30,090 nucleotides of DNA from a virus (IMGVR_UViG_3300009130_000097:1-30090); one strand, 5' to 3'. Numbered from the stretch's first letter, positions 7,097 to 14,473 are shown. Notes: generated by a model from the sequence alone, not told the origin. Program-made: numbers and translations.

Positions 7097-9703
7097 ATGA
7101 GCAATAACACAAACCTCTCAAAACTCGCTAATGTCCTAGATGACGCTTCTGATGGGCAGTATCTCAAGTCTACTGGTTCTGGCGGCGTGGTCTTTGATGA
7201 TGTCGCAGCAGGAACTACCACAGTAGCTGATATTACTGCCTTAGAAGCTCTTACTGCTTCTGAAGGTGATATGGCCTTTGTCACCGGCACTAATGGCCTG
7301 TTTATCAAAAAGACAGTAGGCTGGTACAAAATTGCTGATGTCGTTAACGATCAACTCAACTCTGTTACAGTTACTATGGCAGGAGGCGCAGAAAAAACTA
7401 GCGGTTGGCAACTGCCTGTTGACGGCGTTACCAATACGACTGCTACAGGTGCAGCCACAGACCCTGAAGGATTGTCTGTAACATGGTCAGCAGCCCCCAT
7501 TTCCCCTGCGACTTTATCAGGAACAAACATTGTTGTCTCTGGCACTAATGTAGCTTCGCTGACGCAAGGGACTGGAGCAAATTCCCATGTGTTTACCATA
7601 GCGCCAGTCGCAACGGCCGGAGAGTTTAATTTCTCTATCCGTTTTTCCGTTACAGATGGGGTTAATGCTGCTTTAAGCACAGACAAAGCATACATCCTTG
7701 ATTTTGCTACGTTCATCGTAGACTCTAAATACACCACGCTGTTGGCCCAAGCTGTTGGGTCAAATAACGGCACAAATACCCCCATTACAGACAGCAGCAG
7801 TGCAGGTAGGACAATAACAACCTATGGAACACCGGGGACAGATCGAATTACCCAGACGGCTTTTACGCCCTATCGTCGGTATAGCAGAAACAATAGCGCT
7901 TATTATGGAATAAGAGCGGACTATCCAGTCAATGTAGCACTTGGAGCCGAGAGCTATACTACAGAATTTTGGTTTAAAATTCATTCGCATACGGATAACC
8001 AACATAGAATATTATATTGTGATCAGGGTGCTTCAAGCACCAACACCATTAATCGAATTCAACTTTTGCATAACACTAATTGGAGCGGAACTGGATATAA
8101 ATTTACGGGGTCTATGGGTGGCACATTTTTTACCACAAATGTTTTATCAAGTATGGACCCAGATACTTGGTATCATTTTTGTGCAACCAGATCAAACGTA
8201 TCACCGTATGTTGTTACTATGTATATGAATGGGGCACAGATCTACACATTCAATGGCAATAATTCTACTAACACTAGAGAGGGAGCGTACTTACTTGGTT
8301 GGGGCAGCGGTAGCAATCTACCTGTGACTATGCATGATTTTAGGATTGTGAGAGGCAGTATCATTGTACCCCCTTCGGGCGGCCCGGACGAGCCTCTTGA
8401 AGAAGTCTCTGGTACATTTATGACAGCGCTTTCCACAGGAATGAATGCTTTTAAATGTCATACTTCTTCTTCAGATACCACTTTAAGAACAAAGAACTTT
8501 TATCAACAATCTGAAAACAATGCTTGTGAGATAAACCGTGATACGCCCTATGATGTTTTAGAATACAAAGTTAATAAACACGGGGGAGCAATAGATTTTA
8601 GAGAACAGCCGTCTGAGTGTTATTCTATTGATTTAAGTAATGACACAAGCTTAGATTTAACTGGGGATTTCACTGTCGAGTTCTGGGTTTACGACGATAG
8701 CTATAGTACCAACTGGCGGTCCATCTTAAATTTTGGCGCTCAAGAAATTTACTTAATGTCAGGCAATCTTACAACCACTGGTAGAATATACGGACTTGGA
8801 TGGAATAAAGACACATTATGGCAACCTAAAAGTTGGAACCATGTGGCTATGGTCCGCAATGGTACAGGCACAGATAACTATAAGCTATATATTAATGGCG
8901 AGGAGAGATACGATCAAACAAACACTACCACTTACGCTACAGGCAACTCTATGCGTATTGGTGCAAACTCTGGCGGCTCTTCGGAAAGATTTAGAGACAT
9001 TATTTCAGATATTCGTATAACCAATGGCACAGCTTTATACACTTCTGATTTTAACCCTCCTATAGAGCCTTTGCCTTCGACAAATGCCACTTTGCATATA
9101 AAAGGTACAGAAGCGTCAGTGGTTGATAAATCAGGAAATACAAGCCTCAGTCTGCTTGGAGATACAAAATGCTCAACTGCTCAAGTTAAATTTGCTGGCT
9201 CAAAGTCAATGTACTTTGATGGATCAGGTGACTACATTAATACAAACTCGAACATACAGGATGCTATTGGAACTCAAGAATATACCGCAGAAGCGTGGAT
9301 ATACTGTACAAGCATAGCAAACAGAAGTATTTTTGGGTCTGGTTCAACTGATGCTGCTGATGAATTTGGTTTGTACCTTTTGAGTAATGGGCAGATATAT
9401 CACGACATAGGCGGAGGATATGATTACGTTCAATCCTCGTCTGGTATTACAGTAAACACTTGGCATCATTTAGCGGTTACAAGAACAAGCTCACGAATAG
9501 ACATTTGGCTAGATGGCACAAGTGTAGGCTCAACCACTAATACGAACATTGCTGGTATAGATATATCTGGCAACTCTGACTTTAAAATAGGACATGGGCG
9601 TTTAGGGTATTGGAGCGGTTATATCCAAGACGCCCGGTTAAGAATAGGTAAGGCAGAGTACACCTCTACTTTTACTCCTCCAACCGCACCACTTGAGGGC
9701 TAA
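7097..9703 (+). CDS. Tail fibre/adhesin with three LamG-like lectin domains
   Basis: This 868-aa protein is preceded by AGGA and starts eight bases after the upstream stop. Its first 200 residues repeat the plan of the 511-aa fibre: a LANVLDDASDGQYLKST module, GDMAFV followed by LFIKKTVGWYKIA, and an Ig-like domain with TDPEGLSVTWSAA. Three concanavalin/LamG-like domains follow, at about 265-425, 495-655 and 700-868. Each has the typical order: a Y-x-x-D opening, YT(T/A)E(F/A)W strand, a TWYHFCATRS or NTWHHLAVTRT core strand, an LYINGEE/IWLDGTS strand, and a final DIRITNG or DARLRIGKAEYTSTFTPP. Such domains bind carbohydrate or glycoprotein, so this is probably an adhesin for a cell-surface glycan. 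No depolymerase motif is visible. Confidence 0.85.
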   Translation: MSNNTNLSKLANVLDDASDGQYLKSTGSGGVVFDDVAAGTTTVADITALEALTASEGDMAFVTGTNGLFIKKTVGWYKIADVVNDQLNSVTVTMAGGAEKTSGWQLPVDGVTNTTATGAATDPEGLSVTWSAAPISPATLSGTNIVVSGTNVASLTQGTGANSHVFTIAPVATAGEFNFSIRFSVTDGVNAALSTDKAYILDFATFIVDSKYTTLLAQAVGSNNGTNTPITDSSSAGRTITTYGTPGTDRITQTAFTPYRRYSRNNSAYYGIRADYPVNVALGAESYTTEFWFKIHSHTDNQHRILYCDQGASSTNTINRIQLLHNTNWSGTGYKFTGSMGGTFFTTNVLSSMDPDTWYHFCATRSNVSPYVVTMYMNGAQIYTFNGNNSTNTREGAYLLGWGSGSNLPVTMHDFRIVRGSIIVPPSGGPDEPLEEVSGTFMTALSTGMNAFKCHTSSSDTTLRTKNFYQQSENNACEINRDTPYDVLEYKVNKHGGAIDFREQPSECYSIDLSNDTSLDLTGDFTVEFWVYDDSYSTNWRSILNFGAQEIYLMSGNLTTTGRIYGLGWNKDTLWQPKSWNHVAMVRNGTGTDNYKLYINGEERYDQTNTTTYATGNSMRIGANSGGSSERFRDIISDIRITNGTALYTSDFNPPIEPLPSTNATLHIKGTEASVVDKSGNTSLSLLGDTKCSTAQVKFAGSKSMYFDGSGDYINTNSNIQDAIGTQEYTAEAWIYCTSIANRSIFGSGSTDAADEFGLYLLSNGQIYHDIGGGYDYVQSSSGITVNTWHHLAVTRTSSRIDIWLDGTSVGSTTNTNIAGIDISGNSDFKIGHGRLGYWSGYIQDARLRIGKAEYTSTFTPPTAPLEG

Positions 9704-9705
9704 CA

Positions 9706-11631
9706 ATGCTAGGTTTTAATCCATTAGCATCTGCTCCACTCGCTGCTCTTGAAGCAACGAGTACAGTTGTTACTGCATCTGCCTCTTCTAGCATCACGAC
9801 CACAAGCAGTGTTTCTGCTACAGTATCTTCTGTAGTTACAGCAGCAGCTTCTACTACTGTTACATCTTCTAGCAGCACCGCAGCAAAAGCTACTAGAACA
9901 GTAGATGTCGCTGGCTCTATCGCAGTCACATCATCCGTAGACGCAGCTAAAGTATTGTCTGGAGCAGCCTCTGCTTCGATAGCGACAAGCGCATCGGTAT
10001 TGGCTCAAATTGTTAATCCAATCCTGGTCAATGCTGACGTAGAGTTTATCGCATCAGCAAGTGGTAAACTGGCGGTAGATGTAGCAACAAATACAGATGT
10101 GTCCTTCCCAGCCGTTGGATCAGCTGAAGAAGCCATTGATGTAGCGACAAATACCAACTTAGCTCTGACCTCAACGTCTATAGGTAAACTGGCTGTTGAC
10201 GCGGAAACTGATACAGCGCTTTCGTTCACAGTCACTGGATCAGCCGACCCGCCCATAGATGTAGCAACAAATACAAGCCTATCATTTACAGCTGCATCTT
10301 CAGGCACAGTTGCGGTAGATGCTCAGACAAGCACTGATCTTGCTTTTACTGCAACTGCAGAAGCTGTGGACACAGTAGATAATTTGACGGGCAGTGACAT
10401 TGCTGCAAATGCGCCAACCGTTGGCTCTTCTGATATAGACCAAAATCACGACTTAAGTGGCAGTGGCATAACCAACAGCGCCGTTACTATTGGTATGTCT
10501 GGCATCGAACAGGCTCATAATCTGGATGGTGATGATATAGCTGCAGCTGCTCCGGCACTTGTTGGCGGCGAGTTAACCGAAATATATAATTTCAGTGCTT
10601 CAGATATTGTAACGGCTGCCCCTACCCTTTCTGACAGTGATTTAGACCAAGAACACGAGCTTACTTTAAATGATGTTGCTGCAGGAAACGTAGTTACAGA
10701 TGCATCAGATATCGATCAGGAACATAATCTAAGCGCAACAGCCTTCACAACTGGCCCCCCTACCCTTGCAGATCCCACTTTAGAACAAACGCATAATTTA
10801 ACTGCAAGTGACATTGTTACAGCAAGCTCAATTGTATTACACACTGAATACGGCCTTAATGGTATTCTTACAGGCGCCTCAAGTGTTGATAATAGCACGC
10901 TTGAGCAAAATCATGATCTTTCAGGAAATGATATTGTTACAGCTGCGCCTCTTGTTCCTGATGGCCCTGTTATTGAAGAAGAAGGTTTCACTGGAATACA
11001 TGTTATTTCCGGTGCTGCTGAGATTGGGCAATCAACCTTTACGCAAGAACACACGCTCACATTAGAACCTGTTATCAGTGGCTCTTTGGATGTCGGCACA
11101 TCATTTCTTATAGGGCCCGGAGAACTTACCAGTACAGACATTACAGCAAATGCACCAACAATCGGCGCCTCTGTCATTGGGCAAGAGCACGATATCGTTT
11201 TAAGTGATGTCTCTTCTGATTTTGTTGTTGATGATACAGAAATTACACAAGACCATAGTTTAACCCTGTCTGCTGTAAGTGCTTCTGCGCCTGTTATAGA
11301 AGCATCGGGCATTACAGAAAATAATGTTTTTGGTGGCAACGATGTAACAACAAATGCAAGTGTTGTTGATCAAGCTGATATCACTGAAAACAATGTCTTT
11401 ACTGGTGTCGATGTTGTTGCTTCTGCTGCTGTCATCGATACTTTAGCGTATCAACAAGAATATGATTTGACTGCTTTAGATATATCATCTGATGCAGTAA
11501 CAGTAGGATCATCTACCTATTTCTTAGAAATACGCAGAACTGCAAAAAGTGACGGGTCAGATAATATCGTCGTCCTAAGAGCAAGTGAAAATTTGTACAT
11601 ACTGAACCAAGAAAAAAACGAGGCTGCGTAA
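9706..11631 (+). CDS. 641-aa repeat protein, probable fibre or tail-tip component
   Basis: I recognise the repeat style but not a function. Residues 10-110 are almost pure Ser, Thr, Ala and Val. About 115-220 has five repeats on the pattern DVATNTxLSFT. From about 225 to 605 there are about fifteen units of roughly 24 residues, with the consensus LTASDIVTAAPTLSDSDLDQ followed by EHNL; the Q-E-H or Q-N-H triplet marks each unit. A last 35 residues (YFLEIRRTAKSDGSDNIVVL) form a distinct tail. From memory, similar repeats occur in alphaproteobacterial prophage proteins. Some units are degraded (TEYGLNG, EEEGFTG, TENNVF). The ribosome site is weak and the start lies two bases after the upstream stop, so translation may be coupled. 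The repeats suggest a long beta-structured spacer. Confidence 0.75.
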   Translation: MLGFNPLASAPLAALEATSTVVTASASSSITTTSSVSATVSSVVTAAASTTVTSSSSTAAKATRTVDVAGSIAVTSSVDAAKVLSGAASASIATSASVLAQIVNPILVNADVEFIASASGKLAVDVATNTDVSFPAVGSAEEAIDVATNTNLALTSTSIGKLAVDAETDTALSFTVTGSADPPIDVATNTSLSFTAASSGTVAVDAQTSTDLAFTATAEAVDTVDNLTGSDIAANAPTVGSSDIDQNHDLSGSGITNSAVTIGMSGIEQAHNLDGDDIAAAAPALVGGELTEIYNFSASDIVTAAPTLSDSDLDQEHELTLNDVAAGNVVTDASDIDQEHNLSATAFTTGPPTLADPTLEQTHNLTASDIVTASSIVLHTEYGLNGILTGASSVDNSTLEQNHDLSGNDIVTAAPLVPDGPVIEEEGFTGIHVISGAAEIGQSTFTQEHTLTLEPVISGSLDVGTSFLIGPGELTSTDITANAPTIGASVIGQEHDIVLSDVSSDFVVDDTEITQDHSLTLSAVSASAPVIEASGITENNVFGGNDVTTNASVVDQADITENNVFTGVDVVASAAVIDTLAYQQEYDLTALDISSDAVTVGSSTYFLEIRRTAKSDGSDNIVVLRASENLYILNQEKNEAA

Positions 11632-11954
11632 TGGCTTTTAATATAAAACAAAACGATACCTCCCCTTCTCTGGGCGCACAGCTGCTAGACGGCTCGAAAC
11701 AAATAATTGACCTCACAGGCGCCTCTGTACGGTTTCATATGAAAATAGCTGGCGGCTCAGCAGTTGCAGTTGATGGCGCAGCAGTTGTCACAAATGGCTC
11801 AGAAGGCAGAGTAGAATATGAATGGTCAGCTGGAGACACATCAACAGCCGCAAACTATCAAGGAGAATTTGAAGTCACTTACCCAAACGGAACTGTCGAA
11901 ACCTTCCCAAACAGCGGATACATCGTGGTTCGCGTTATCCCTGAAATAGCATAA
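11631..11954 (+). CDS. BppU-like N-terminal domain protein
   Basis: This 107-aa protein starts inside the stop codon of the repeat protein (TAATG), with GAGG upstream. It matches the plan of the BppU (baseplate upper protein) N-terminal domain: FNIKQNDTSPSLGAQLLDGS, then IIDLTGASVRFHMK, a short VVTNGSEGRVEYEWSAGDT and a final GEFEVTYPNGTVETFP. In lactococcal phages this domain attaches receptor-binding proteins to the baseplate; in many other phages it is found as a small free-standing protein next to fibre genes. Here it closes the fibre block, so a role in attaching a fibre is reasonable but inferred. It has no membrane segment and no signal peptide. Confidence 0.75.
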   Translation: MAFNIKQNDTSPSLGAQLLDGSKQIIDLTGASVRFHMKIAGGSAVAVDGAAVVTNGSEGRVEYEWSAGDTSTAANYQGEFEVTYPNGTVETFPNSGYIVVRVIPEIA

Positions 11955-11977
11955 TCAAAGCAAAGCAAAGCAAAACC
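11953..11977 (+). repeat. AATCAAAGCA element, copy 2, with CAAAG iterations
   Basis: The whole gap between two genes consists of AATCAAAGCA followed by further AAGCAAAGC units, ending directly in the ATG of the next gene. There is no Shine-Dalgarno sequence between the repeat and the start codon, which is unusual in this window. It shares its core with gaps at 701, 14450 (inverted) and 24313. Confidence 0.5.
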
Positions 11978-12214
11978 ATGGATCTAACTATCTGGAATAT
12001 AATACTGAGTTTTGGCCTGGGCCTTATTGGGTGGCTTGCGCGCAGTTTAGTAGCTGAACAGCAAAGACTTTCTATTCTTTTAAACCGCACTCGTGAAGAA
12101 ATCGCTAAAGAATACGTCACCAAAACAGAGGCAAAATACGACATTACGCGTGTGCTGGACCGTTTGGAAACGCTGGATAACAAACTCGACCGTCTTATGG
12201 GAACGAGAGAATGA
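11978..12214 (+). CDS. Small membrane protein with cytoplasmic coiled coil
   Basis: This 78-aa protein has one N-terminal membrane helix (about residues 5-25, IWNIILSFGLGLIGWLARSL). A charged helix follows (about 30-75) with heptad-like spacing and KLDRLMGTRE at its end. The start codon lies immediately after an array of CAAAG repeats and lacks a normal ribosome site. It is the first gene of the lysis region and is followed by other small membrane proteins. A role as holin-associated or lysis-control protein is possible; proteins of this shape are common in phage lysis regions but I cannot assign a family with certainty. The stop codon lies 10 bases before the next start. Confidence 0.65.
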   Translation: MDLTIWNIILSFGLGLIGWLARSLVAEQQRLSILLNRTREEIAKEYVTKTEAKYDITRVLDRLETLDNKLDRLMGTRE

Positions 12215-12224
12215 AGAGCAGCGC

Positions 12225-12695
12225 ATGGTAGATCCAGTTACAGCAATCGCAGGCGCTACGGCCGCCTTTAATGCCATAAAAAAAGGCATACAGGTTGGGA
12301 AAGATTTGCAGGATATGGGCGGGCAACTCTCTCAATGGGCCGGTGCTGTAGCAGATCTAGACTTTGCAGACAGACAATCGCAAAAGCCCCCTTGGTATAA
12401 GGCTCTGGGCAGCGGTGTTGAAGCACAAGCGATGGAAATATGGCAAGCAAAAGAGAAAGCTGCCTCCATGCGTAAAGAATTAAAAGATTTTATCTCGGTC
12501 TACTATGGCCCTTCAAAATGGCAGGAAATTCTAGAAATCGAAGCCAAACTGAGAAAAGAAAAAAGAGAGCACGAATACAGACAAATTGAGATCAAGCAGA
12601 AACTCATTGAATGGGCTGCAGGCGTTGCTCTGTTTGTTGTTTTAATTGGCGGGCTGGTAGGATTTGTTTTATTGGCGAGGATGGGCAAGCAATGA
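12225..12695 (+). CDS. Helical protein with C-terminal membrane anchor
   Basis: This 156-aa protein is assigned to start at ATG 12225; an upstream start at 12093 in the same frame would overlap most of the previous gene. It begins MVDPVTAIAGATAAFNAIKKGI, a helix rich in Ala. The middle (about 45-120) is strongly charged and coiled-coil-like, with KLRKEKREHEYRQIEIKQK before the anchor. The C-terminus has one membrane segment (about 130-152, AAGVALFVVLIGGLVGFVLL). From memory, proteins of this layout recur in marine podoviruses next to lysis genes without an assigned role. Its stop overlaps the next start (ATGA), so translation is probably coupled. A role in lysis or membrane disruption is inferred from position and topology only. 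Confidence 0.7.
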   Translation: MVDPVTAIAGATAAFNAIKKGIQVGKDLQDMGGQLSQWAGAVADLDFADRQSQKPPWYKALGSGVEAQAMEIWQAKEKAASMRKELKDFISVYYGPSKWQEILEIEAKLRKEKREHEYRQIEIKQKLIEWAAGVALFVVLIGGLVGFVLLARMGKQ

Positions 12696-12928
12696 GTGTT
12701 TTAGCAATATCCGGGCTGCCTTTATCGTCCACAATGCCGTTTAAGCTAGACGAGCAACAATTGGTGCGTGAGCGCATTGAAACAACCGTGGCTCAAAACA
12801 CAGCGCGCGAAAAACACATACTACAGCACAAGATTGCCCGCGCTCTGGAGCAACAAAAAATAGCGCAAGACAGCAGCTATGAGCGCATCAAAATACAACA
12901 AGGCCAGATCGTAAATATAGAGGTTTAA
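12692..12928 (+). CDS. Small helical protein of unknown function
   Basis: This 78-aa protein starts at ATG 12692, overlapping the upstream stop by four bases. A longer in-frame version from 12611 would overlap the preceding gene by 85 bases and contain an unlikely Cys/Trp-rich leader, so I reject it. The visible protein has a short hydrophobic start (MSVLAISGLPLSSTMPF) and then a long, charged, Gln-rich helix (about residues 20-75) with likely coiled-coil character. I do not recognise a family. Its place between two membrane-protein genes in the lysis region suggests a small accessory or virion role. Confidence 0.6.
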   Translation: MSVLAISGLPLSSTMPFKLDEQQLVRERIETTVAQNTAREKHILQHKIARALEQQKIAQDSSYERIKIQQGQIVNIEV

Positions 12929-12945
12929 CCAACAAGGAGAAAATA

Positions 12946-13077
12946 ATGCCCTACGGAAAAGGCACATATGGAAGCAAAGTCGGACGGCCTAAAAAATCTG
13001 CGTTCAAGCCTTGCGCGTCTTGTAAAGTAAAAGCGTCTTGCAAAAAAGCAGGCCGCTGCCTGAAAAAGCGGAGGTAA
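12946..13077 (+). CDS. 43-aa basic Cys-rich mini-protein
   Basis: This short gene has a strong ribosome site (AAGGAGA at 12934-12940) placed five bases before its ATG, and it fits the gap between its neighbours. The product begins MPYGKGTYGSKVGRPKK and carries four cysteines at positions 23, 26, 32 and 38 (C-x2-C-x5-C-x5-C), among many Lys and Arg residues. The Cys spacing resembles a small metal-binding knuckle, and the GRPKK stretch resembles DNA-binding AT-hook-like sequences. From memory, very similar starts (MPYGKGTYG) occur in tiny proteins of marine phages. Function is unknown; nucleic-acid binding is a guess. It is too short for usual gene-length cut-offs, but the ribosome site and composition support it. 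Confidence 0.7.
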   Translation: MPYGKGTYGSKVGRPKKSAFKPCASCKVKASCKKAGRCLKKRR

Positions 13078-13081
13078 CGCT

Positions 13082-13288
13082 ATGGCTATCGCAATGGAAA
13101 AAATACTGGCGTGGAAGATCATGCCACGGCTGATGATGTTGGCAATGACCGTCATGTATATACGGGTGATCGAGTGGTTTATGTCCCTGCCCCAAGATGT
13201 GGTGTCAACGCAAGCAACCGCCCTCACCGCAACAGTCACCGGAGCAATGACTGGCGCATTTGCAGTATGGATTGGACATGAGAAATGA
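13082..13288 (+). CDS. Probable holin, two membrane segments
   Basis: This 68-aa protein starts five bases after the upstream stop, with GAGG supplying the ribosome site. It has a basic N-terminus, a first hydrophobic helix (about residues 14-35, MPRLMMLAMTVMYIRVIEWFM) and a second (about 45-64, ALTATVTGAMTGAFAVWIG) with a short turn between, ending in HEK. Small size, two membrane helices and the neighbouring 3TM holin and endolysin make it a good holin or holin-partner candidate. The stop overlaps the start of the next gene (ATGA), so the two are probably translated together. Holin versus antiholin cannot be decided from the sequence. Confidence 0.65.
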   Translation: MAIAMEKILAWKIMPRLMMLAMTVMYIRVIEWFMSLPQDVVSTQATALTATVTGAMTGAFAVWIGHEK

Positions 13289-13671
13289 TACAAGCCCTGA
13301 TAGGACCAATTGCTGAACTTGCAGGAGGCTGGCTCAAAGGAAAAGCCGCTTCACAAGCCGCATCTGCAAACCTCAAATTAGTCGAGGCAGAAGCGAAAGC
13401 GACCATAATGAAGAGCGCCGCTACGAGCGAGGCGGAGTGGGAAAAGATTATGGCTCAAGGTAGCCAAAGCTCGTTTAAGGACGAGTGGCTGGTAGGCTTA
13501 TTTTCAATCCCTCTCGTGCTTTCATTTTGCGGAGATTGGGGGCGCGATATTGTGGCGAACGGCTTTGCTGCACTGGAAACCATGCCTGACTGGTATCAAT
13601 ACACATTAGGCGTAATCGTTGCTGCGTCCTTTGGCGTTCGATCAGCAACCAAATTCTTTGGGAAGAAATAA
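13285..13671 (+). CDS. GTA-type 3TM holin family protein
   Basis: This 128-aa protein overlaps the upstream stop. It has an N-terminal amphipathic region (MIQALIGPIAELAGGWLKGK), a charged Ala-rich helix (about 25-65), and then the pattern FKDEWLVGLFSIPLVLSF at about 65-82, followed by GFAALETMPDWYQYTLGVIVAASFGVRSATKFF at about 93-125. The KDEW...P.V..F and MP.WY...L......FG features match the holin family first named from the gene transfer agent (GTA_holin_3TM). Proteins of this family are thought to let the endolysin reach the cell wall. It is encoded just before two mini-ORFs and a GH19 endolysin, which fits. Its stop overlaps the next start (TAATG). Confidence 0.8.
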   Translation: MIQALIGPIAELAGGWLKGKAASQAASANLKLVEAEAKATIMKSAATSEAEWEKIMAQGSQSSFKDEWLVGLFSIPLVLSFCGDWGRDIVANGFAALETMPDWYQYTLGVIVAASFGVRSATKFFGKK

Positions 13672-13730
13672 TGAACTACGACACTTCTGATGATGATGAA
13701 TTTACAAGTGTTTGGAATGGAAAACGCTAA
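13671..13730 (+). CDS. 19-aa mini-ORF in the lysis cassette
   Basis: The ORF starts inside the stop codon of the holin gene and ends inside the start codon of the next mini-ORF (TAATG at both ends). It has a GGAAG ribosome-like site seven bases upstream of its ATG. The product is acidic and hydrophilic (MNYDTSDDDEFTSVWNGKR) with no known domain. It may be a real leader-like gene that couples translation, or a chance ORF that merely relays ribosomes. It is reported because the stop/start chain is regular. Confidence 0.35.
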   Translation: MNYDTSDDDEFTSVWNGKR

Positions 13731-13822
13731 TGGAAATGTGGCAATGGCTGATGCTGTTTAGCGCAGTAAGTTTAAACACGGCCGTAAACTGTTGGCGGCT
13801 ATATTTGGAGATGAAACGATGA
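13730..13822 (+). CDS. 30-aa hydrophobic mini-protein in the lysis cassette
   Basis: The start overlaps the preceding stop and the stop overlaps the endolysin start by four bases (ATGA), with GGAAAA upstream of the ATG. The product has one hydrophobic stretch (WQWLMLFSAVSLNTAV) followed by CWRLYLEMKR, which has the look of a single-span membrane peptide with a charged C-terminal end. It lies between the holin and endolysin genes, so a small lysis regulator or accessory is possible. No family is recognised. It also carries the GGAG at 13807-13810 that serves the endolysin. Confidence 0.45.
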   Translation: MEMWQWLMLFSAVSLNTAVNCWRLYLEMKR

Positions 13823-14439
13823 GTGATCCAATGCGCAGACTTCAAGAGAAATGTGACTGCACCCCTGATGGAAGCTTTGGCCCAAACACTGCCAAAGGCA
13901 TTGCTAAGCATTTTGATTTGTCTGCTGAGCAAGCTGCACATCTGTTAGGCCAAGCATCTCATGAATCTGGCGGCTTTAAACGGGCACGGGAAAACCTCAA
14001 CTATTCCTGGGAAGGTTTGATGAAAACTTGGCCTACCCGTTTTAAAACCGAGGCAGAAGCAAAAGAATATCATCGCCAGCCATTCAAGATCGCAGGCAAA
14101 GTCTATTTGCGAAAAAGCCTAGGAAATCTTTCGGAAGCTGACGCCAGAGCGTACATTGGACGAGGTTGGCTCCAGCTAACCGGCAAAACCAACTATCGCT
14201 CCTTTGCCTCAGACATGGGTGTTCCAGACGTTATGACAGACCCAAGCTTGGTAGAGGATGTATACGCGTTTGAAACAGCGCTGTGGTTCTTTAGGAAAAA
14301 CGGGCTTTTAAAGATGGCTGACGAAGGCGTAACGCCTGATGTGATTAAGAAAATAACCCGGAGAGTGAATGGCGGGTATCACGGCTTAAATGATCGAACC
14401 AACCAAACAAACAAGATATATGAATGGCTAAAAACTTAA
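13819..14439 (+). CDS. GH19 chitinase-like endolysin
   Basis: This 206-aa protein is a peptidoglycan hydrolase of glycoside hydrolase family 19. The start at 13819 is chosen because GGAG lies eight bases upstream; a start nine codons earlier has no ribosome site. Features of the family are visible in order: a QASHESGGFKRARENLNYS segment (about residues 43-61) with the catalytic Glu in HESGGF, a WPTRF stretch (about 69-73), and YIGRGWLQLTGKTNYRSF (about 110-128). The C-terminal half has a YAFETALWFF helix and a TRRVNGGYHGLNDR segment typical of phage GH19 lysins. It has no signal peptide, so it should depend on the holin for release. It is encoded directly after the holin genes and mini-ORFs. 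Confidence 0.9.
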   Translation: MSDPMRRLQEKCDCTPDGSFGPNTAKGIAKHFDLSAEQAAHLLGQASHESGGFKRARENLNYSWEGLMKTWPTRFKTEAEAKEYHRQPFKIAGKVYLRKSLGNLSEADARAYIGRGWLQLTGKTNYRSFASDMGVPDVMTDPSLVEDVYAFETALWFFRKNGLLKMADEGVTPDVIKKITRRVNGGYHGLNDRTNQTNKIYEWLKT

Positions 14440-14443
14440 GATA

Positions 14444-14473
14444 TTGTTTTGCTTTGATTTGCTGTGCTATGGT
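14444..14473 (+). promoter_or_regulatory. Candidate promoter with extended -10
   Basis: TTGTTT at 14444-14449 and TATGGT at 14468-14473, with 18 bases between and TGC just before the second box, resemble a bacterial sigma70 promoter with an extended -10. It lies in the gap between the endolysin stop and the ribosome site of the next gene, and it contains the inverted AATCAAAGCA element. It would drive the transglycosylase-like and head genes. Confidence 0.35.
14450..14459 (-). repeat. AATCAAAGCA element, copy 4 (inverted)
   Basis: TGCTTTGATT on the + strand is the exact reverse complement of AATCAAAGCA. The match to copy 3 extends to 16 bases (AGCAAATCAAAGCAAA; here 14448-14463, and 24309-24324 on the other strand). 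It is the only inverted copy, and it sits inside a promoter-like sequence. Confidence 0.45.
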
